This document shows, piece after piece, positions 51,975-60,505 of a stretch of 64,000 bases of DNA. The notes under the pieces were generated by a model that saw only the letters and a list, made by a program, of their open reading frames with translations, had not been told where the DNA came from and searched no databases. The stretch's first letter is position 1; each line of letters starts with the position of its first letter. Location: positions 372,001-436,000 of the forward strand of contig FOLJ01000003.1 in the NCBI GenBank assembly GCA_900112325.1, written 5' to 3'. The position numbers and the translations under genes are program-made. This DNA is from Micromonospora sediminimaris. GTDB lineage: Bacteria > Actinomycetota > Actinomycetes > Mycobacteriales > Micromonosporaceae.

Positions 51975-52178
51975 TCAGAGCGGGCGGATGTTCTCCGCCT
52001 GCGGGCCCTTCTGGCCCTGGGTGACGTCGAACTCCACCCGCTGGTTCTCGTCGAGGCTGCGGAATCCGCTCGACGAGATCGCGGAGAAGTGGGCGAAGAC
52101 ATCGGCGCCGCCGCCGTCCTGGGCGATGAAGCCGAAGCCCTTGTCGGCGTTGAACCACTTCACGGTACCTGTAGCCAT
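51975..52178 (-). CDS. Cold-shock domain protein (CspA family)
   Basis: A 67-residue single cold-shock domain that binds single-stranded RNA and [19 protein letters not shown] contains RNP1 and DVFAHF RNP2. The ATG at 52178 has AAGGAGC eight bases upstream; the longer frame upstream is leader sequence. It lies downstream of the MerR-like gene in the same direction across a 311-base gap, so it probably has its own promoter and a long leader, as cold-shock genes do. Confidence 0.97.
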   Translation of the reverse strand: MATGTVKWFNADKGFGFIAQDGGGADVFAHFSAISSSGFRSLDENQRVEFDVTQGQKGPQAENIRPL

Positions 52179-52489
52179 GTCTGCTCCTTCGCAGGCTGGT
52201 CGAGACCGCGGTGTGCGGACTCTTACGCCGCCGCGTTGATCGCCCGCGCCGAACCGACACGACAAACGAAAAGCGCCGGACAGGTTTCAGATAACCCATC
52301 AGGCGCCGGAAACGTCTACGGAAATCAAAACTGCAACGGAATGACCGTAGCACAGGCGACCCGTAGCGGTCCCGATGTCCTGGCTGTATCCCTGGTCTTA
52401 GCGGCGCGGTACCCCGCCGGTGTCCGCAGGTTCTTCGGGACACGACAGACGGTCCCTCCCGTGATGGGGAAGGACCGTGCGGCGTGGAA

Positions 52490-52810
52490 TCAGGCAGCGC
52501 CGGGCTGCTGGCGGCACTTGTGGTCCCGGTTGTGCTGGAGGGCTTCTTCGAGCTGGTCTTCGAGAATGATGATCCGGCAGGCGGCTTCGAGAGCGGTGCC
52601 GTGGTCGACCATCTCCCGGGCCCGGGCGGCCAGGCGCAGCTGGTAGCGGGAGTAGCGGCGGTGTCCGCCGCCGGAGCGGAACGGAATGATCAGTTTCGCC
52701 TCGTCGAGGCGGCGCAGGAAGTCCTGCGAGGCGCCCACGATCTCGGCGGCGCGGCCCATGGTGTAGGCGGGGTAGTCGTCGTCGTTGAGCATGTCGTCCG
52801 ATTGGGCCAT
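52490..52810 (-). CDS. MerR-like HTH regulator
   Basis: A 106-residue protein with a MerR winged helix-turn-helix (YTMGRAAEIVGASQDFLRRLDEA, residues about 14-36, then GGGHRRYSRYQL) and a short C-terminal helix, with no effector domain. The ATG at 52810 has GAGG upstream; the longer open frame covers the leader hairpin. It might control itself or the cold-shock gene downstream; neither is proven. Confidence 0.88.
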   Translation of the reverse strand: MAQSDDMLNDDDYPAYTMGRAAEIVGASQDFLRRLDEAKLIIPFRSGGGHRRYSRYQLRLAARAREMVDHGTALEAACRIIILEDQLEEALQHNRDHKCRQQPGAA

Positions 52811-52830
52811 ACATACCTCGTCATGAACGA

Positions 52831-52859
52831 GGGCCCCGGCGCAGAACGCGCCGGGGCCC
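52831..52859 (-). promoter_or_regulatory. Perfect leader hairpin before MerR gene
   Basis: GGGCCCCGGCGC and its exact complement form a 12-base stem with a 5-base loop. It ends 20 bases before the MerR start, so it lies in the 5' leader and may act as an attenuator or stabilising hairpin. A terminator for an upstream transcript is the alternative. Confidence 0.55.
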
Positions 52860-53589
52860 AGGGTTACGGGTTGAATACACCATCTACCGACAGGTTCGTC
52901 GGGTTCTCGTGTCCGCACCGCGCCGCTGCGGGCATGCGGTGCGCGGATCGCATAAGCGTGACCGGAGACCACCTCACGTTCGATGGGGCAACGGCGTCCA
53001 CCGCAGAACTGGCACTACGTCCTGACGGCGGGCGATCCAACGGCGTCCAGCCCTCCCTTTCCTCTTCTTCCACTGCCTGCGGTGCTGTCCGCCGATGTCG
53101 GAGCCTCACGCGACTTCATGGCCCCGCACACGTGCGGCGGATCCTTGCTGCGTCAGGCGGAGCCCCGAACCTGCGTCGGCTCCCCCTGCGGTTGCCCTGA
53201 CCTGGAGTTACGTCAAGGTCTTGTCGTGCATTTGCGGTGTTACGTGCGGTGCTGTGGTGCCACCGCAGTGGCCGAGCGAGCCGCGAGAAGTTCCGGGCCC
53301 TGCTTGACGCTCGGCCTTTCGTCAGCGTCTTTAACCGATCTCTCTCGTCAACGGAGGCAACGTTACCCACCCCTACCCAGAATGTCTAGTCTCAGGAGAC
53401 CAGATTTTCTCGGTCCGTGCGCAGGGTTCTCCGCACGTGCCGACGGCCGGCGGCGGTGTGCGTCCGGCGGAGGAGAGGTCAGCGGCGGCCGGGAGTTCAC
53501 CGGTGACCGTGTCCGAAAGCGCTGCGCCGGGCACCCGGTCGGGTTGGCCGAGCGGCTGGTCGCCGACGACCGGCATCCACGCCTCGCGC

Positions 53590-53625
53590 AGTTATTGGAT
53601 TATCGAATCCGACAATCCAATAACT
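53590..53625. promoter_or_regulatory. AT-rich nested inverted repeat
   Basis: AGTTATTGGATT and AATCCAATAACT are perfect 12-base arms around a 12-base spacer; inside, GGATT and AATCC form a further half-site pair. The sequence is well below the GC content of its surroundings. It resembles a strong operator, for example of a GntR- or TetR-type regulator, or a recombination site. Confidence 0.6.
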
Positions 53626-53745
53626 GGACCACAGTAATCGGACATAACGTACGCACATCATAATGACTGTTAAGGTGCGTAAGTGCTTAGGTTGGTGTGC
53701 GCGGCCGGCTCACCCGCCCGTCCTGCGAGGCATAGGGTTGGCGGC

Positions 53746-54483
53746 ATGGCGCTGCGGCTCGTTCAGGTGAACTACAAGGCTCGGGACGAATCAGCCCTCG
53801 GCCGGTTCTGGGCGGACGCGCTCGGCTGGGGCGTCTCCGTCGAGGAGCCCGGTGTGGTCAACGTCGAACCCGTGGGCTTCGCCTGGCCGGACCCGACGGC
53901 CGTCTGCATCGACGTCGTCATCGTCCCGGATCCGGAGACGGTGCGGTACCGTGCGCACCTCGACCTCGCCACCACCTCTGCGGCACACCAGGCGGAGCTG
54001 GTGGGCCGCCTGATGGACCTCGGCGCGACGCCCGCGGACATCGGTCAGGGAGACGTCCCGTGGACGGTGCTGGCCGACCCGGAGGGCAACGTGTTCTGCG
54101 TGCTGGAGCCTCGGGAGATCTACCGGGACACCGGGCCGATCGCCGCCGTAGTGGTCGACTGCGCGGATCCGCGGACCATGGCCCGGTTCTGGGGTGAGGC
54201 GACGGACTGGGCCCTGCACGAGGTCACCGATGACCATGCGCGGTTGCGGTCGGCCCAGGGCGTCGGACCGTACCTGGAGTTCCTGCGCAAGCCGGGGCCG
54301 AGGAGTTGGTGGAACCGGGTTCACCTGGACCTGAAGCCCTACTCCGGTGACGATCAGGCGTCGGAGGTGGCGCGACTGGAGGCGCTCGGCGCCACAGTCG
54401 TTGACGTCGGCCAGGGCGACGTGTCGTGGCGGTGCCTCGCCGACCCCGAGGGCAACGACTTCTGCATCCTCAGCCCAGGCTGA
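53746..54483 (+). CDS. Two-module VOC family protein
   Basis: A 245-residue protein made of two VOC modules in tandem: FWADALGW...DPEGNVFCVLEP and FWGEATDW...DPEGNDFCILSP. Both keep the DPEGNxFC end motif typical of actinobacterial glyoxalase-like proteins of unknown substrate. The ATG at 53746 begins the first module; the longer frame upstream is not protein-like. Confidence 0.92.
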   Translation: MALRLVQVNYKARDESALGRFWADALGWGVSVEEPGVVNVEPVGFAWPDPTAVCIDVVIVPDPETVRYRAHLDLATTSAAHQAELVGRLMDLGATPADIGQGDVPWTVLADPEGNVFCVLEPREIYRDTGPIAAVVVDCADPRTMARFWGEATDWALHEVTDDHARLRSAQGVGPYLEFLRKPGPRSWWNRVHLDLKPYSGDDQASEVARLEALGATVVDVGQGDVSWRCLADPEGNDFCILSPG

Positions 54484-54766
54484 CGCCGAGCACTCAGCGA
54501 CCGAGCCGCCGCGGGCGCGCGGGCAGCGGCTCCGGACGGAAACCGGTTGAGCCTCGCCTGGACGTTGCCATAGGTTGCCGACGACCCGTCCCAGTGAAGA
54601 CAGAGGACACATACCCGCGTGACCCCGCCTGCTCTCTGAACCTGACATCTCTTCCGCTCTGGTAGCCGACGTCCCCGTCGGCCTCGCCGGGCTGCCCTCG
54701 CGCGCCCGGTCGTACAGCGCTTGAGGCCGCGCGCAATCGGCCTCGTGTCAGGTCTTCGGAGCAATC

Positions 54767-55327
54767 GTGTCTTCACCACCTCATATCGTGCTGCCCTGGG
54801 TCGTCCGTCGGACCAGGCTGCCGCTGCTGTCGCGGCGGTGCGTGGACTGCGGGTCGGAGTCGGCCACCACCGGCCCCGGCAGGTTCCGGGTCAACGCCAA
54901 CCACAAGTTGCTGGACGTGTGGCTGCTGGTCCGCTGCGTGTCCTGCGATCGGACCAGCAAGCTCACCGTGTACGAGCGGACGCCGGTCAGTTCGTTCGAT
55001 CCGGTCGAGCTGACCGGTTACCGGGTCAACGACGCGGAACTGGTGGCGGCCCGGTTGTTGGATCCGCTGTTCGCCCGTCGTAACCGTTTCACTCTCGACT
55101 GGACGGGGGCGTGGCGGCTGGACACCCCGCCGGAGTGGCCCGGCCAGACGTGGCCGGTCCAGGTGGCGGTCGACTTCGCCGATCCGGTGCCGGTGCGTCC
55201 GGAACGGCTCATCGCCCACGGGCTCGGCCTGAGCAGGGGCGAGGCGCTGCGTCGGATCAAGTGCGACATCCCGGTGCGCCGTTCGAGGAGTGCCGGGTTC
55301 ACCTTCACCGTGCTGGCCGGCGATTGA
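54767..55327 (+). CDS. DUF1062 family protein
   Basis: A 186-residue protein with two CxxC pairs (CVDC about residues 25-28 and CVSC about 56-59), likely a zinc ribbon, and the DUF1062 core RFRVNANHKLLDVWLLVRC. Function unknown. A GTG at 54767 begins the frame; the upstream 283 bases show no gene. Confidence 0.88.
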   Translation: MSSPPHIVLPWVVRRTRLPLLSRRCVDCGSESATTGPGRFRVNANHKLLDVWLLVRCVSCDRTSKLTVYERTPVSSFDPVELTGYRVNDAELVAARLLDPLFARRNRFTLDWTGAWRLDTPPEWPGQTWPVQVAVDFADPVPVRPERLIAHGLGLSRGEALRRIKCDIPVRRSRSAGFTFTVLAGD

Positions 55328-55405
55328 CCGGCGGGCCCGGGCGGGTCACTCCCGGCCCGCCCGGGCCACCGGGCGACGTCGATGCAGCAGGCGGGGTCTG
55401 CTGGG

Positions 55406-55873
55406 TCAACAGGGCGCTCGCCCGTACGCCGCCCGGGCCTGCGCCACCTCTGCGGCCTGGCGCTCACGCCAGCGCTGCTGCGCCAACCGGTTGCACGTGC
55501 GGCAGACCCGGCGCAGGCGGCCCGTCGCCGGATCGGTCTCCCGTTCGTGCCCGTTGCGGCAGCGCGGCGGCTGGGTGCGTTCCCGGCAGTTGTCCGCGTG
55601 GCTGAGCTGGCGCAGGTGGGTCGGCTCGATGCAGTCCGGCGCCCCGCAGTCGTGGTGGACCTCCAGGGTGGGGTCGTAGCCGCCGACGAAGACCACGTAC
55701 GCGGCAATGTGTGCCCACGCCCGTCCGGCGAGCTTCTGGTGCACGCCGCGCCGGTTGCCGTAGCCGCGCACGATGAGGCATCCGGTGTCGACCCGGGTCG
55801 ACCGACTCAGCAGGTACGCCCGCAGGGTGTCCTCGGTGAAGTGTCGGGACAGACCGTTGACCTGAGACAGCAC
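55406..55873 (-). CDS. HNH endonuclease family protein
   Basis: A 155-residue protein with an HNH core LEVHHDCGAPDCIEPTHLRQLSHADN (HH, then the conserved Asn-like turn and final His) and four additional Cys that probably bind zinc. It resembles phage or mobile-element HNH proteins (HNH_3 type). The start at a GTG at 55873 is uncertain. It is convergent with the DUF1062 gene and divergent from the recombinase. Confidence 0.82.
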   Translation of the reverse strand: MLSQVNGLSRHFTEDTLRAYLLSRSTRVDTGCLIVRGYGNRRGVHQKLAGRAWAHIAAYVVFVGGYDPTLEVHHDCGAPDCIEPTHLRQLSHADNCRERTQPPRCRNGHERETDPATGRLRRVCRTCNRLAQQRWRERQAAEVAQARAAYGRAPC

Positions 55874-55985
55874 CAGGTCAGCGTAGGGGCCGGGTGCGAC
55901 GTGGAGCCCGGCCTACCAGCGGCCGATCATGATGTTTCGGCGCGCCTGATCGTCAACCCACAGCAGGGCTGAGAGCATTTTTCAC

Positions 55986-56984
55986 ATGCGTCCGCACGAC
56001 ACTTCGGTGCAGTACCGCCCGTCGGCCTACCCGGCCCTACCCGACGGGCCGATGGCCGTCACCGACGCATGGTTGCGTAACCGGCGGTTGAGCGAACACA
56101 CCCGCGATGCGTACCGCCGGGACGTCGCCGGCTGGCTGGCCTGGTGCGCCGCCCGGGAGTTGGACCCGCTGCGCGCGAACTTCCTGCATGTCAACGAGTA
56201 CGGGCGGGCGTTGGAGAACAGCGTTTCGGCCCGGACCGGCCGCCCGTTGACCGCGGCGACGGTGGCCCGGAAGCTGTCCGCGCTGTCGAGCTGGTACGAC
56301 TTCCTGGTCAAACTGCGGGCGGTGGAACTCAACCCGGTCGCCGGAGCCGACCGGCCACGGGTCGACCGGGACCACTCGGCCACGGTCGGTCTGGCCCCCG
56401 ACGAGGTGGACGCTCTGCTGGCGGCGGCCGAGGCCGAGACCGGGCCGACCGCTGCCCGTAACCGGGCGGCCGTCGCGCTGCTCGCCGACCTGGGACTGCG
56501 GGTGGGGGAGCTGGTCTCGCTCGACCTGACCGACCTGGGCGCCGAGCGGGGACACCGCAGCGTGCGCTTCGTCGGCAAGGGCGGCCGGGCCCGCCGCCGG
56601 GCGCTGACCCCGGGCACCGCGTACGCCGTCGACGCCTACCTGGCCGAGCGGGCCGCCGCGCAGCGGGTGGAGGTGGCGCAGTTGACCGGCCCGTTGCTTG
56701 TCACCGCCAGCGGCGCCCGCCTCGACCGGCACTCGGTGTTCCGGTTGGTCCGTCGGCTCGCCCGCAGCGCCGGGATCGACGCGTGGGCGCGGCTGTCACC
56801 GCACTCGCTGCGGCACGCCTTCGCCACCACCGCGCGGTCCGAGGGAGTGCCGCTGGAGGACGTGCAGGACGCGATGGGCCATGCCGATCCGCGTACCACC
56901 CGCCGTTACGACCGGGACCGGCACAACCTGGACCGGGATCCGGCGTACGCCATCTGGGCGGCCCGGGCCCGCCGCCGCAGCTGA
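55986..56984 (+). CDS. Tyrosine recombinase/integrase
   Basis: A 332-residue site-specific recombinase. A SAM-like core-binding domain (residues 23-112) precedes the catalytic domain with Arg172 (LRVGEL), Lys198 (VGKGGR), His273 and Arg276 (HSLRH), His299 (GHADP) and the nucleophile Tyr308, so all six catalytic residues are present. Its length resembles XerC/XerD. There is no excisionase, relaxase or tRNA gene next to it, and its target is unknown. Confidence 0.93.
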   Translation: MRPHDTSVQYRPSAYPALPDGPMAVTDAWLRNRRLSEHTRDAYRRDVAGWLAWCAARELDPLRANFLHVNEYGRALENSVSARTGRPLTAATVARKLSALSSWYDFLVKLRAVELNPVAGADRPRVDRDHSATVGLAPDEVDALLAAAEAETGPTAARNRAAVALLADLGLRVGELVSLDLTDLGAERGHRSVRFVGKGGRARRRALTPGTAYAVDAYLAERAAAQRVEVAQLTGPLLVTASGARLDRHSVFRLVRRLARSAGIDAWARLSPHSLRHAFATTARSEGVPLEDVQDAMGHADPRTTRRYDRDRHNLDRDPAYAIWAARARRRS

Positions 56985-56992
56985 CCGGCGGG

Positions 56993-57775
56993 TCAACCCC
57001 GTGGCGTGCGGACGCAGTACACGTCGCCGGAGTTGGCCTCGTGCGGCAGCGCGAGCAGGTGCGCAGCCATCTCCTCGGCATTCACCCAACGCCCGAGGGT
57101 CAGCGACTTGTCGTCGCCGAGCGCCACGTCGAACCCGTCGAACCCGAGCGTGGCGAGCCGGTCCAGGCACCGCACCGCGACCGCCCGTCCGATCGTGGTG
57201 AACTCGAACGACAGGGCGGGCAGGGGGCGGCTCAGCCCGGCGAGCACAGCGTCCTCGAAGCCCTCCACGTCGATCTTGACGAAGGCCGGCGTGCCGTGCT
57301 CGGCGATGAGCGTGTCGACGGTGGTCACCGGTACCTCGATCTGACCGTCCCAGACCTGGTCCTCCCAGCCGCCCGCGCCCGTGGCGGCGGTGACAAAGTC
57401 GGTGGAGGCGGTGGAGACGGTGGGGTTGGCCGAGTTGACGAGGAAGCCGATCCGCCCGGGTTGGGCACCGCAGGCCGCCTCGATCAGCGTGACCTGGTCG
57501 TCGGCGGCGTAGATGGCCCGCAGCGCCCGCAGGCACAGCGGTTGCGGCTCGACGGCGACGACCCGGGCACCGAGCCGGCGGAAGCTGCCGATGTGGTCTC
57601 CCACGTGCGAACCGATGTCGAAGACCAGGTCACCGGGGCGGACGAAGCGGGCGTAGAAGGCGTCCATCGCCGCGTCCCGGTCGGGATCGCCGTAGTAGAC
57701 CTCAAGCGATCGGCGCAGCGAGGCGGTACGCGGGTCGGTCTTGAGGGCCTCGACCGCGGCGGAGTGGGTACCCAT
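56993..57775 (-). CDS. FkbM family methyltransferase
   Basis: A 260-residue SAM-dependent O-methyltransferase: FDIGSHVGDHIGSF is motif I, AVEPQPL the second strand, and VTTVDTLIAEHG...FVKIDVEGFEDAVL the FkbM hallmark. Members methylate sugars or natural products. It is the downstream neighbour of a membrane glycosyltransferase in the same orientation (55-base gap), so it may act on the same glycan. Confidence 0.92.
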   Translation of the reverse strand: MGTHSAAVEALKTDPRTASLRRSLEVYYGDPDRDAAMDAFYARFVRPGDLVFDIGSHVGDHIGSFRRLGARVVAVEPQPLCLRALRAIYAADDQVTLIEAACGAQPGRIGFLVNSANPTVSTASTDFVTAATGAGGWEDQVWDGQIEVPVTTVDTLIAEHGTPAFVKIDVEGFEDAVLAGLSRPLPALSFEFTTIGRAVAVRCLDRLATLGFDGFDVALGDDKSLTLGRWVNAEEMAAHLLALPHEANSGDVYCVRTPRG

Positions 57776-57830
57776 CGCAGCACCTTAACCCGCCCGGCGT
57801 GCTCGCCGTGGCGGTCCGCGTGGCTGCCGT

Positions 57831-59363
57831 TCACCCCGTGTGACGTACCTCGGCGTCCCAGATGTCGGCCCACGGACGCCGCAGCCCACGGCACAACCAG
57901 ATCGGTCCGCCGTTCTCGTCGTTGTCCACCGCCACCCCCAGGTCCACCCGCCCGGCGAGAGTGACCTCGGTGAACCAGGACCGCAACCGGTCCGGCCTCG
58001 ACCACCCGACGGCGATCACCACATCGGCGCCGTCCGGCGGCCGGCCGAAGTCGGCCATGCTGTTGTGTCCGGAGTACGCGGCGGGCAACCCACGCTGCGG
58101 ACCGAACCGGGCCACCGCGCCCGCCTCGCCGTAGTTGCCGGTGAGGATGATCGCCCGGGCCTGCTCCTGCGCCGGCAGGGTGCGGTGCACGGCAGCCAGC
58201 GAGTCGGTGAACGCCGGCCAGCCGATGGTCTCCCCGGCGTCGTAGTTGACCGCCACGACGAAGCCGGGCAGCCGGTCGGCCGGCAGGACCGGCAGCAGCA
58301 GCACCGCGTTGCTGGCGGCGGTGAGGACGACAACCGCCGCCAGCGGGGCGCGGCGTACCCGACTGCGCGCCGCCCAGCCGGCGGCGACGACCGCTCCGGC
58401 GGCGGTGAGCACCAGCAGCAGCGGGGCGTCGTAGTAGCCCTTGCCGCCGAGGAACAGCACGATGCCAGCCACCACCAGCCACGCCCAGCCGAGCGCCCGG
58501 TAGCTGCGCCAGCCGGACCGGCGCAGCAGCACCACCAGCCCGGTCACCCAGATCGGCACCACGAACGGACTGATGATCACGAAGTGCAGCAGCAGGGCGT
58601 CGAGCCGACCGCTGTAGGAACTGTCCCCGCCGGAGATCGTCGCGGCGACTCCCAGCTGCGGGAAACCGTTCACCGCCTGCCAGCTCAGGCTCGCGGCGGT
58701 GAGCAGCCCGAACAGCGCGGTGGCGGCCAGCACCCAGCGGTCACGGAGCAGCCGGCGAGGCCCGGCCAGCGCCAGCCCGGCCACCAAACCCACGGCGAGC
58801 GACGCGGGCAGCAGCTTGTTGAACATGCCGAGGCCCAGCACCAGCGCGACGGCGAGGGCCCACCGGCCGTCCCCGGTGCGCAGCAGTCGCACCGTGCACA
58901 GCGCGGCGGCCAACCAGACCACCAGGTCGACGGTGCTGGTGCTGAGCAGATGACCGGTGGCCAGCACGATCCCCGACGTGGCGCCGAGCAGGGCGGCGAA
59001 CGTCTGTGCGCTCCGGTCCGCACCGAACTGCCGGGCGGTCGCGGCAACCAGCAGCACCGCACCGCCGGCCAACAGCGCCGACGGCGTCCGAAGGGCGAGC
59101 AGGCTGCCGGGGGCGACCGTGTCGGCGAGTCGGGCCAGCGCCGGTACCAACGGCCCCTGGTCGACGTACCCCCAGTCGAGATGCCTGCCGGCGAGCAGGA
59201 AGTACAGCTCGTCGCGGTGGTAGCCGTAGCGTGGGGCCAGAGCCAGCAAGACCAGGGTGACCGTCGCGGCGACCAGCCACGGCCCGGTGGTCCGGGGACC
59301 GGGCTCGGGGGCCGGCGGCTGCTGTGTCGCACCGGTTCGGACCCGCGGCGTCGCCGTTGTCAC
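57831..59363 (-). CDS. GT39-like membrane glycosyltransferase
   Basis: A 510-residue integral membrane protein with about eleven hydrophobic segments. The first outside loop YGYHRDELYFLLAGRHLDWGYVDQGPL carries the acidic residues typical of PMT/ArnT-type enzymes that use polyprenyl-phosphate sugars. A soluble domain (residues about 370-510) follows. The donor may be the polyprenyl-phosphate mannose made by Ppm1, but this is inference. It starts at a GTG at 59363. Confidence 0.9.
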   Translation of the reverse strand: MTTATPRVRTGATQQPPAPEPGPRTTGPWLVAATVTLVLLALAPRYGYHRDELYFLLAGRHLDWGYVDQGPLVPALARLADTVAPGSLLALRTPSALLAGGAVLLVAATARQFGADRSAQTFAALLGATSGIVLATGHLLSTSTVDLVVWLAAALCTVRLLRTGDGRWALAVALVLGLGMFNKLLPASLAVGLVAGLALAGPRRLLRDRWVLAATALFGLLTAASLSWQAVNGFPQLGVAATISGGDSSYSGRLDALLLHFVIISPFVVPIWVTGLVVLLRRSGWRSYRALGWAWLVVAGIVLFLGGKGYYDAPLLLVLTAAGAVVAAGWAARSRVRRAPLAAVVVLTAASNAVLLLPVLPADRLPGFVVAVNYDAGETIGWPAFTDSLAAVHRTLPAQEQARAIILTGNYGEAGAVARFGPQRGLPAAYSGHNSMADFGRPPDGADVVIAVGWSRPDRLRSWFTEVTLAGRVDLGVAVDNDENGGPIWLCRGLRRPWADIWDAEVRHTG

Positions 59364-59414
59364 TGTGACATTGTCGCCCGTGCCCGCCAGGTCGGTAGGG
59401 CGCGACCGGCCGAC

Positions 59415-59443
59415 TTGACGGTGGGCGTCGGGCGCGCTAAATA
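59415..59443 (+). promoter_or_regulatory. Heat-shock gene promoter
   Basis: TTGACG (59415-59420) and TAAATA (59438-59443) with a 17-base spacer form a good vegetative promoter immediately upstream of the HAIR repeat and the Hsp20 gene. Confidence 0.65.
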
Positions 59444-59452
59444 AAAAGCAGA

Positions 59453-59475
59453 AGTTGAGTCATGCGGACTCAACT
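59453..59475. promoter_or_regulatory. HAIR-type HspR operator
   Basis: AGTTGAGTC and GACTCAACT are a perfect 9-base inverted repeat; read as GTTGAGT-N7-ACTCAAC it matches the HspR-bound HAIR consensus CTTGAGT-N7-ACTCAAG at 12 of 14 positions. It lies just downstream of the promoter, where a repressor would block initiation. Confidence 0.82.
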
Positions 59476-59511
59476 AAGGACCTTCGGCCAGGAGAACCGA
59501 GGAGGCACCCG

Positions 59512-59937
59512 ATGCTGATGCGCACCGACCCGTTCCGTGAGATCGACCGGCTCGCCGAGCAGTTCTTCGGCAGCACCAGCCGCCCGGCCGTCATGCACAT
59601 GGACGCCTACCGCGACGGCGACTACTTCTACGCCGCCTTCGACCTGCCCGGCGTCGACCCGGAGAGCATCGACTGCACCGTGCAGCGCAACGTGCTGACC
59701 GTCCGCGCCGAACGCCGCCGCCCAGCCGGCGACAACGTCGAACTGGTCGCCGCCGAACGCCCGATGGGCGTCTTCAGCCGCCAGCTCTTCCTCGGCGACA
59801 CCCTCGACACCGACAAGCTTGAGGCCGGCTACGACAACGGCGTGTTAACGCTGCGGATCCCGGTGGCCGAGCGGGCCAAGCCCCGCCGGGTCACCATCAG
59901 CGCGACCGGCAACGGCCGCAAGGAAATCAAGTCCTGA
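59512..59937 (+). CDS. Hsp20 (alpha-crystallin) small heat-shock protein
   Basis: A 141-residue chaperone that holds unfolding proteins. The alpha-crystallin domain spans about residues 35-125, with the conserved DLPGVDPESIDCTVQ and the C-terminal GVLTLRIPVAE motif. The ATG at 59512 has GGAGG 7 bases upstream; an in-frame ATG at 59455 lies inside the operator and is rejected. Repression by HspR and induction by heat are predicted from the HAIR site. Confidence 0.96.
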   Translation: MLMRTDPFREIDRLAEQFFGSTSRPAVMHMDAYRDGDYFYAAFDLPGVDPESIDCTVQRNVLTVRAERRRPAGDNVELVAAERPMGVFSRQLFLGDTLDTDKLEAGYDNGVLTLRIPVAERAKPRRVTISATGNGRKEIKS

Positions 59938-59953
59938 TCAACGATTCGCCCCC

Positions 59954-59997
59954 GGCGTGGCCGGACGGGACGCGGTGCGGTCCCGCCCGGCCACGCC
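59954..59997 (+). terminator. Terminator of the Hsp20 gene
   Basis: GGCGTGGCCGG pairs with CCGGCCACGCC, with an inner CGGGAC/GTCCCG stem, making a long hairpin with one internal mismatch 17 bases after the stop. Confidence 0.7.
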
Positions 59998-60090
59998 CAC
60001 TTTCCGCCCGCCGCGCCGGCCGATTCTCTACCGTCGAGTGGTGTGGGCGCTGCGCAGCCGTGGAGCAGACCGGCCCGGCGACGTCATCCG

Positions 60091-60501
60091 ATGCGGACCG
60101 GCCTCGCCGTCGCCGGAGCCGCGGTGGCGCTGTGCTGCGTCGGCGTCGCCGGCCTGGGCGCCTGGAACCTGCAACTGGTCACCCAGGCCGCCGCCCCGGT
60201 TCGCCAGACCGCCGAAGGGTTCCTGCGCGAAGTCACCGCGGGCGACACCGGCAGCGCGTACGAGCGGCTCTGCGCCGACGCGCGTACCCGGTGGAGCGAG
60301 ATCGGCTTCACCAGCTGGGTACGCACCCCGCCGGTGGTGCGCGACTACGAGATCATGGACGTGTCCGTGGCCACCCGCGGCGGCCGACCCCACGGCAAGG
60401 TCACCGTGCTGCTGACCCGCGACAGCGGCAGCACCGAACAACGGGACCTGTCGGTAGTGCGGGAGGACGGCGGCTGGCGAGTCTGCGGCGACCCGTACTG
60501 A
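60091..60501 (+). CDS. Membrane-anchored NTF2-like (DUF4878-type) protein
   Basis: A 136-residue protein with one N-terminal hydrophobic segment (residues 5-25; signal anchor) and a small outside domain (FLREVTAGDTGSAYERLCADAR, then beta-strands ending in DLSVVREDGGWRVCG), the layout of DUF4878/NTF2-like proteins. Two Cys (in RLCAD and RVCGD) could form a disulfide. Function unknown. A GTG at 60043 is an alternative start. It converges on the ABC genes. Confidence 0.75.
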   Translation: MRTGLAVAGAAVALCCVGVAGLGAWNLQLVTQAAAPVRQTAEGFLREVTAGDTGSAYERLCADARTRWSEIGFTSWVRTPPVVRDYEIMDVSVATRGGRPHGKVTVLLTRDSGSTEQRDLSVVREDGGWRVCGDPY

Positions 60502-60505
60502 CCTG

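Larger units (their letters stand above)
52811..53745. other. 935-base gap with no convincing gene
   Basis: Several open frames exist on both strands but none has a domain, a ribosome site or an amino-acid pattern like protein. The gap holds a perfect hairpin next to the MerR start, and from about 53590 to 53695 a markedly AT-rich island with nested inverted repeats, probably the promoter of the VOC gene at 53746 or of an unseen minus-strand transcript. A degraded gene or an untranslated RNA cannot be excluded. Confidence 0.55.

Noticed and set aside
53373..53576. Short minus-strand frame downstream of the AT-rich repeat
   Set aside because: 67 residues with no recognisable fold; could be a leader peptide but nothing supports it.
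53590..53625. The inverted repeat as an integration (att) site of the recombinase
   Set aside because: No second copy of the repeat is seen in the window and the recombinase is 2.4 kb away with unrelated genes between; kept only as an operator-like site.
52983..53663. Plus-strand open frame in the gap before the VOC gene
   Set aside because: No ribosome site, no domain, Cys/Arg/Pro-rich random composition, and it runs through the AT-rich inverted repeat.
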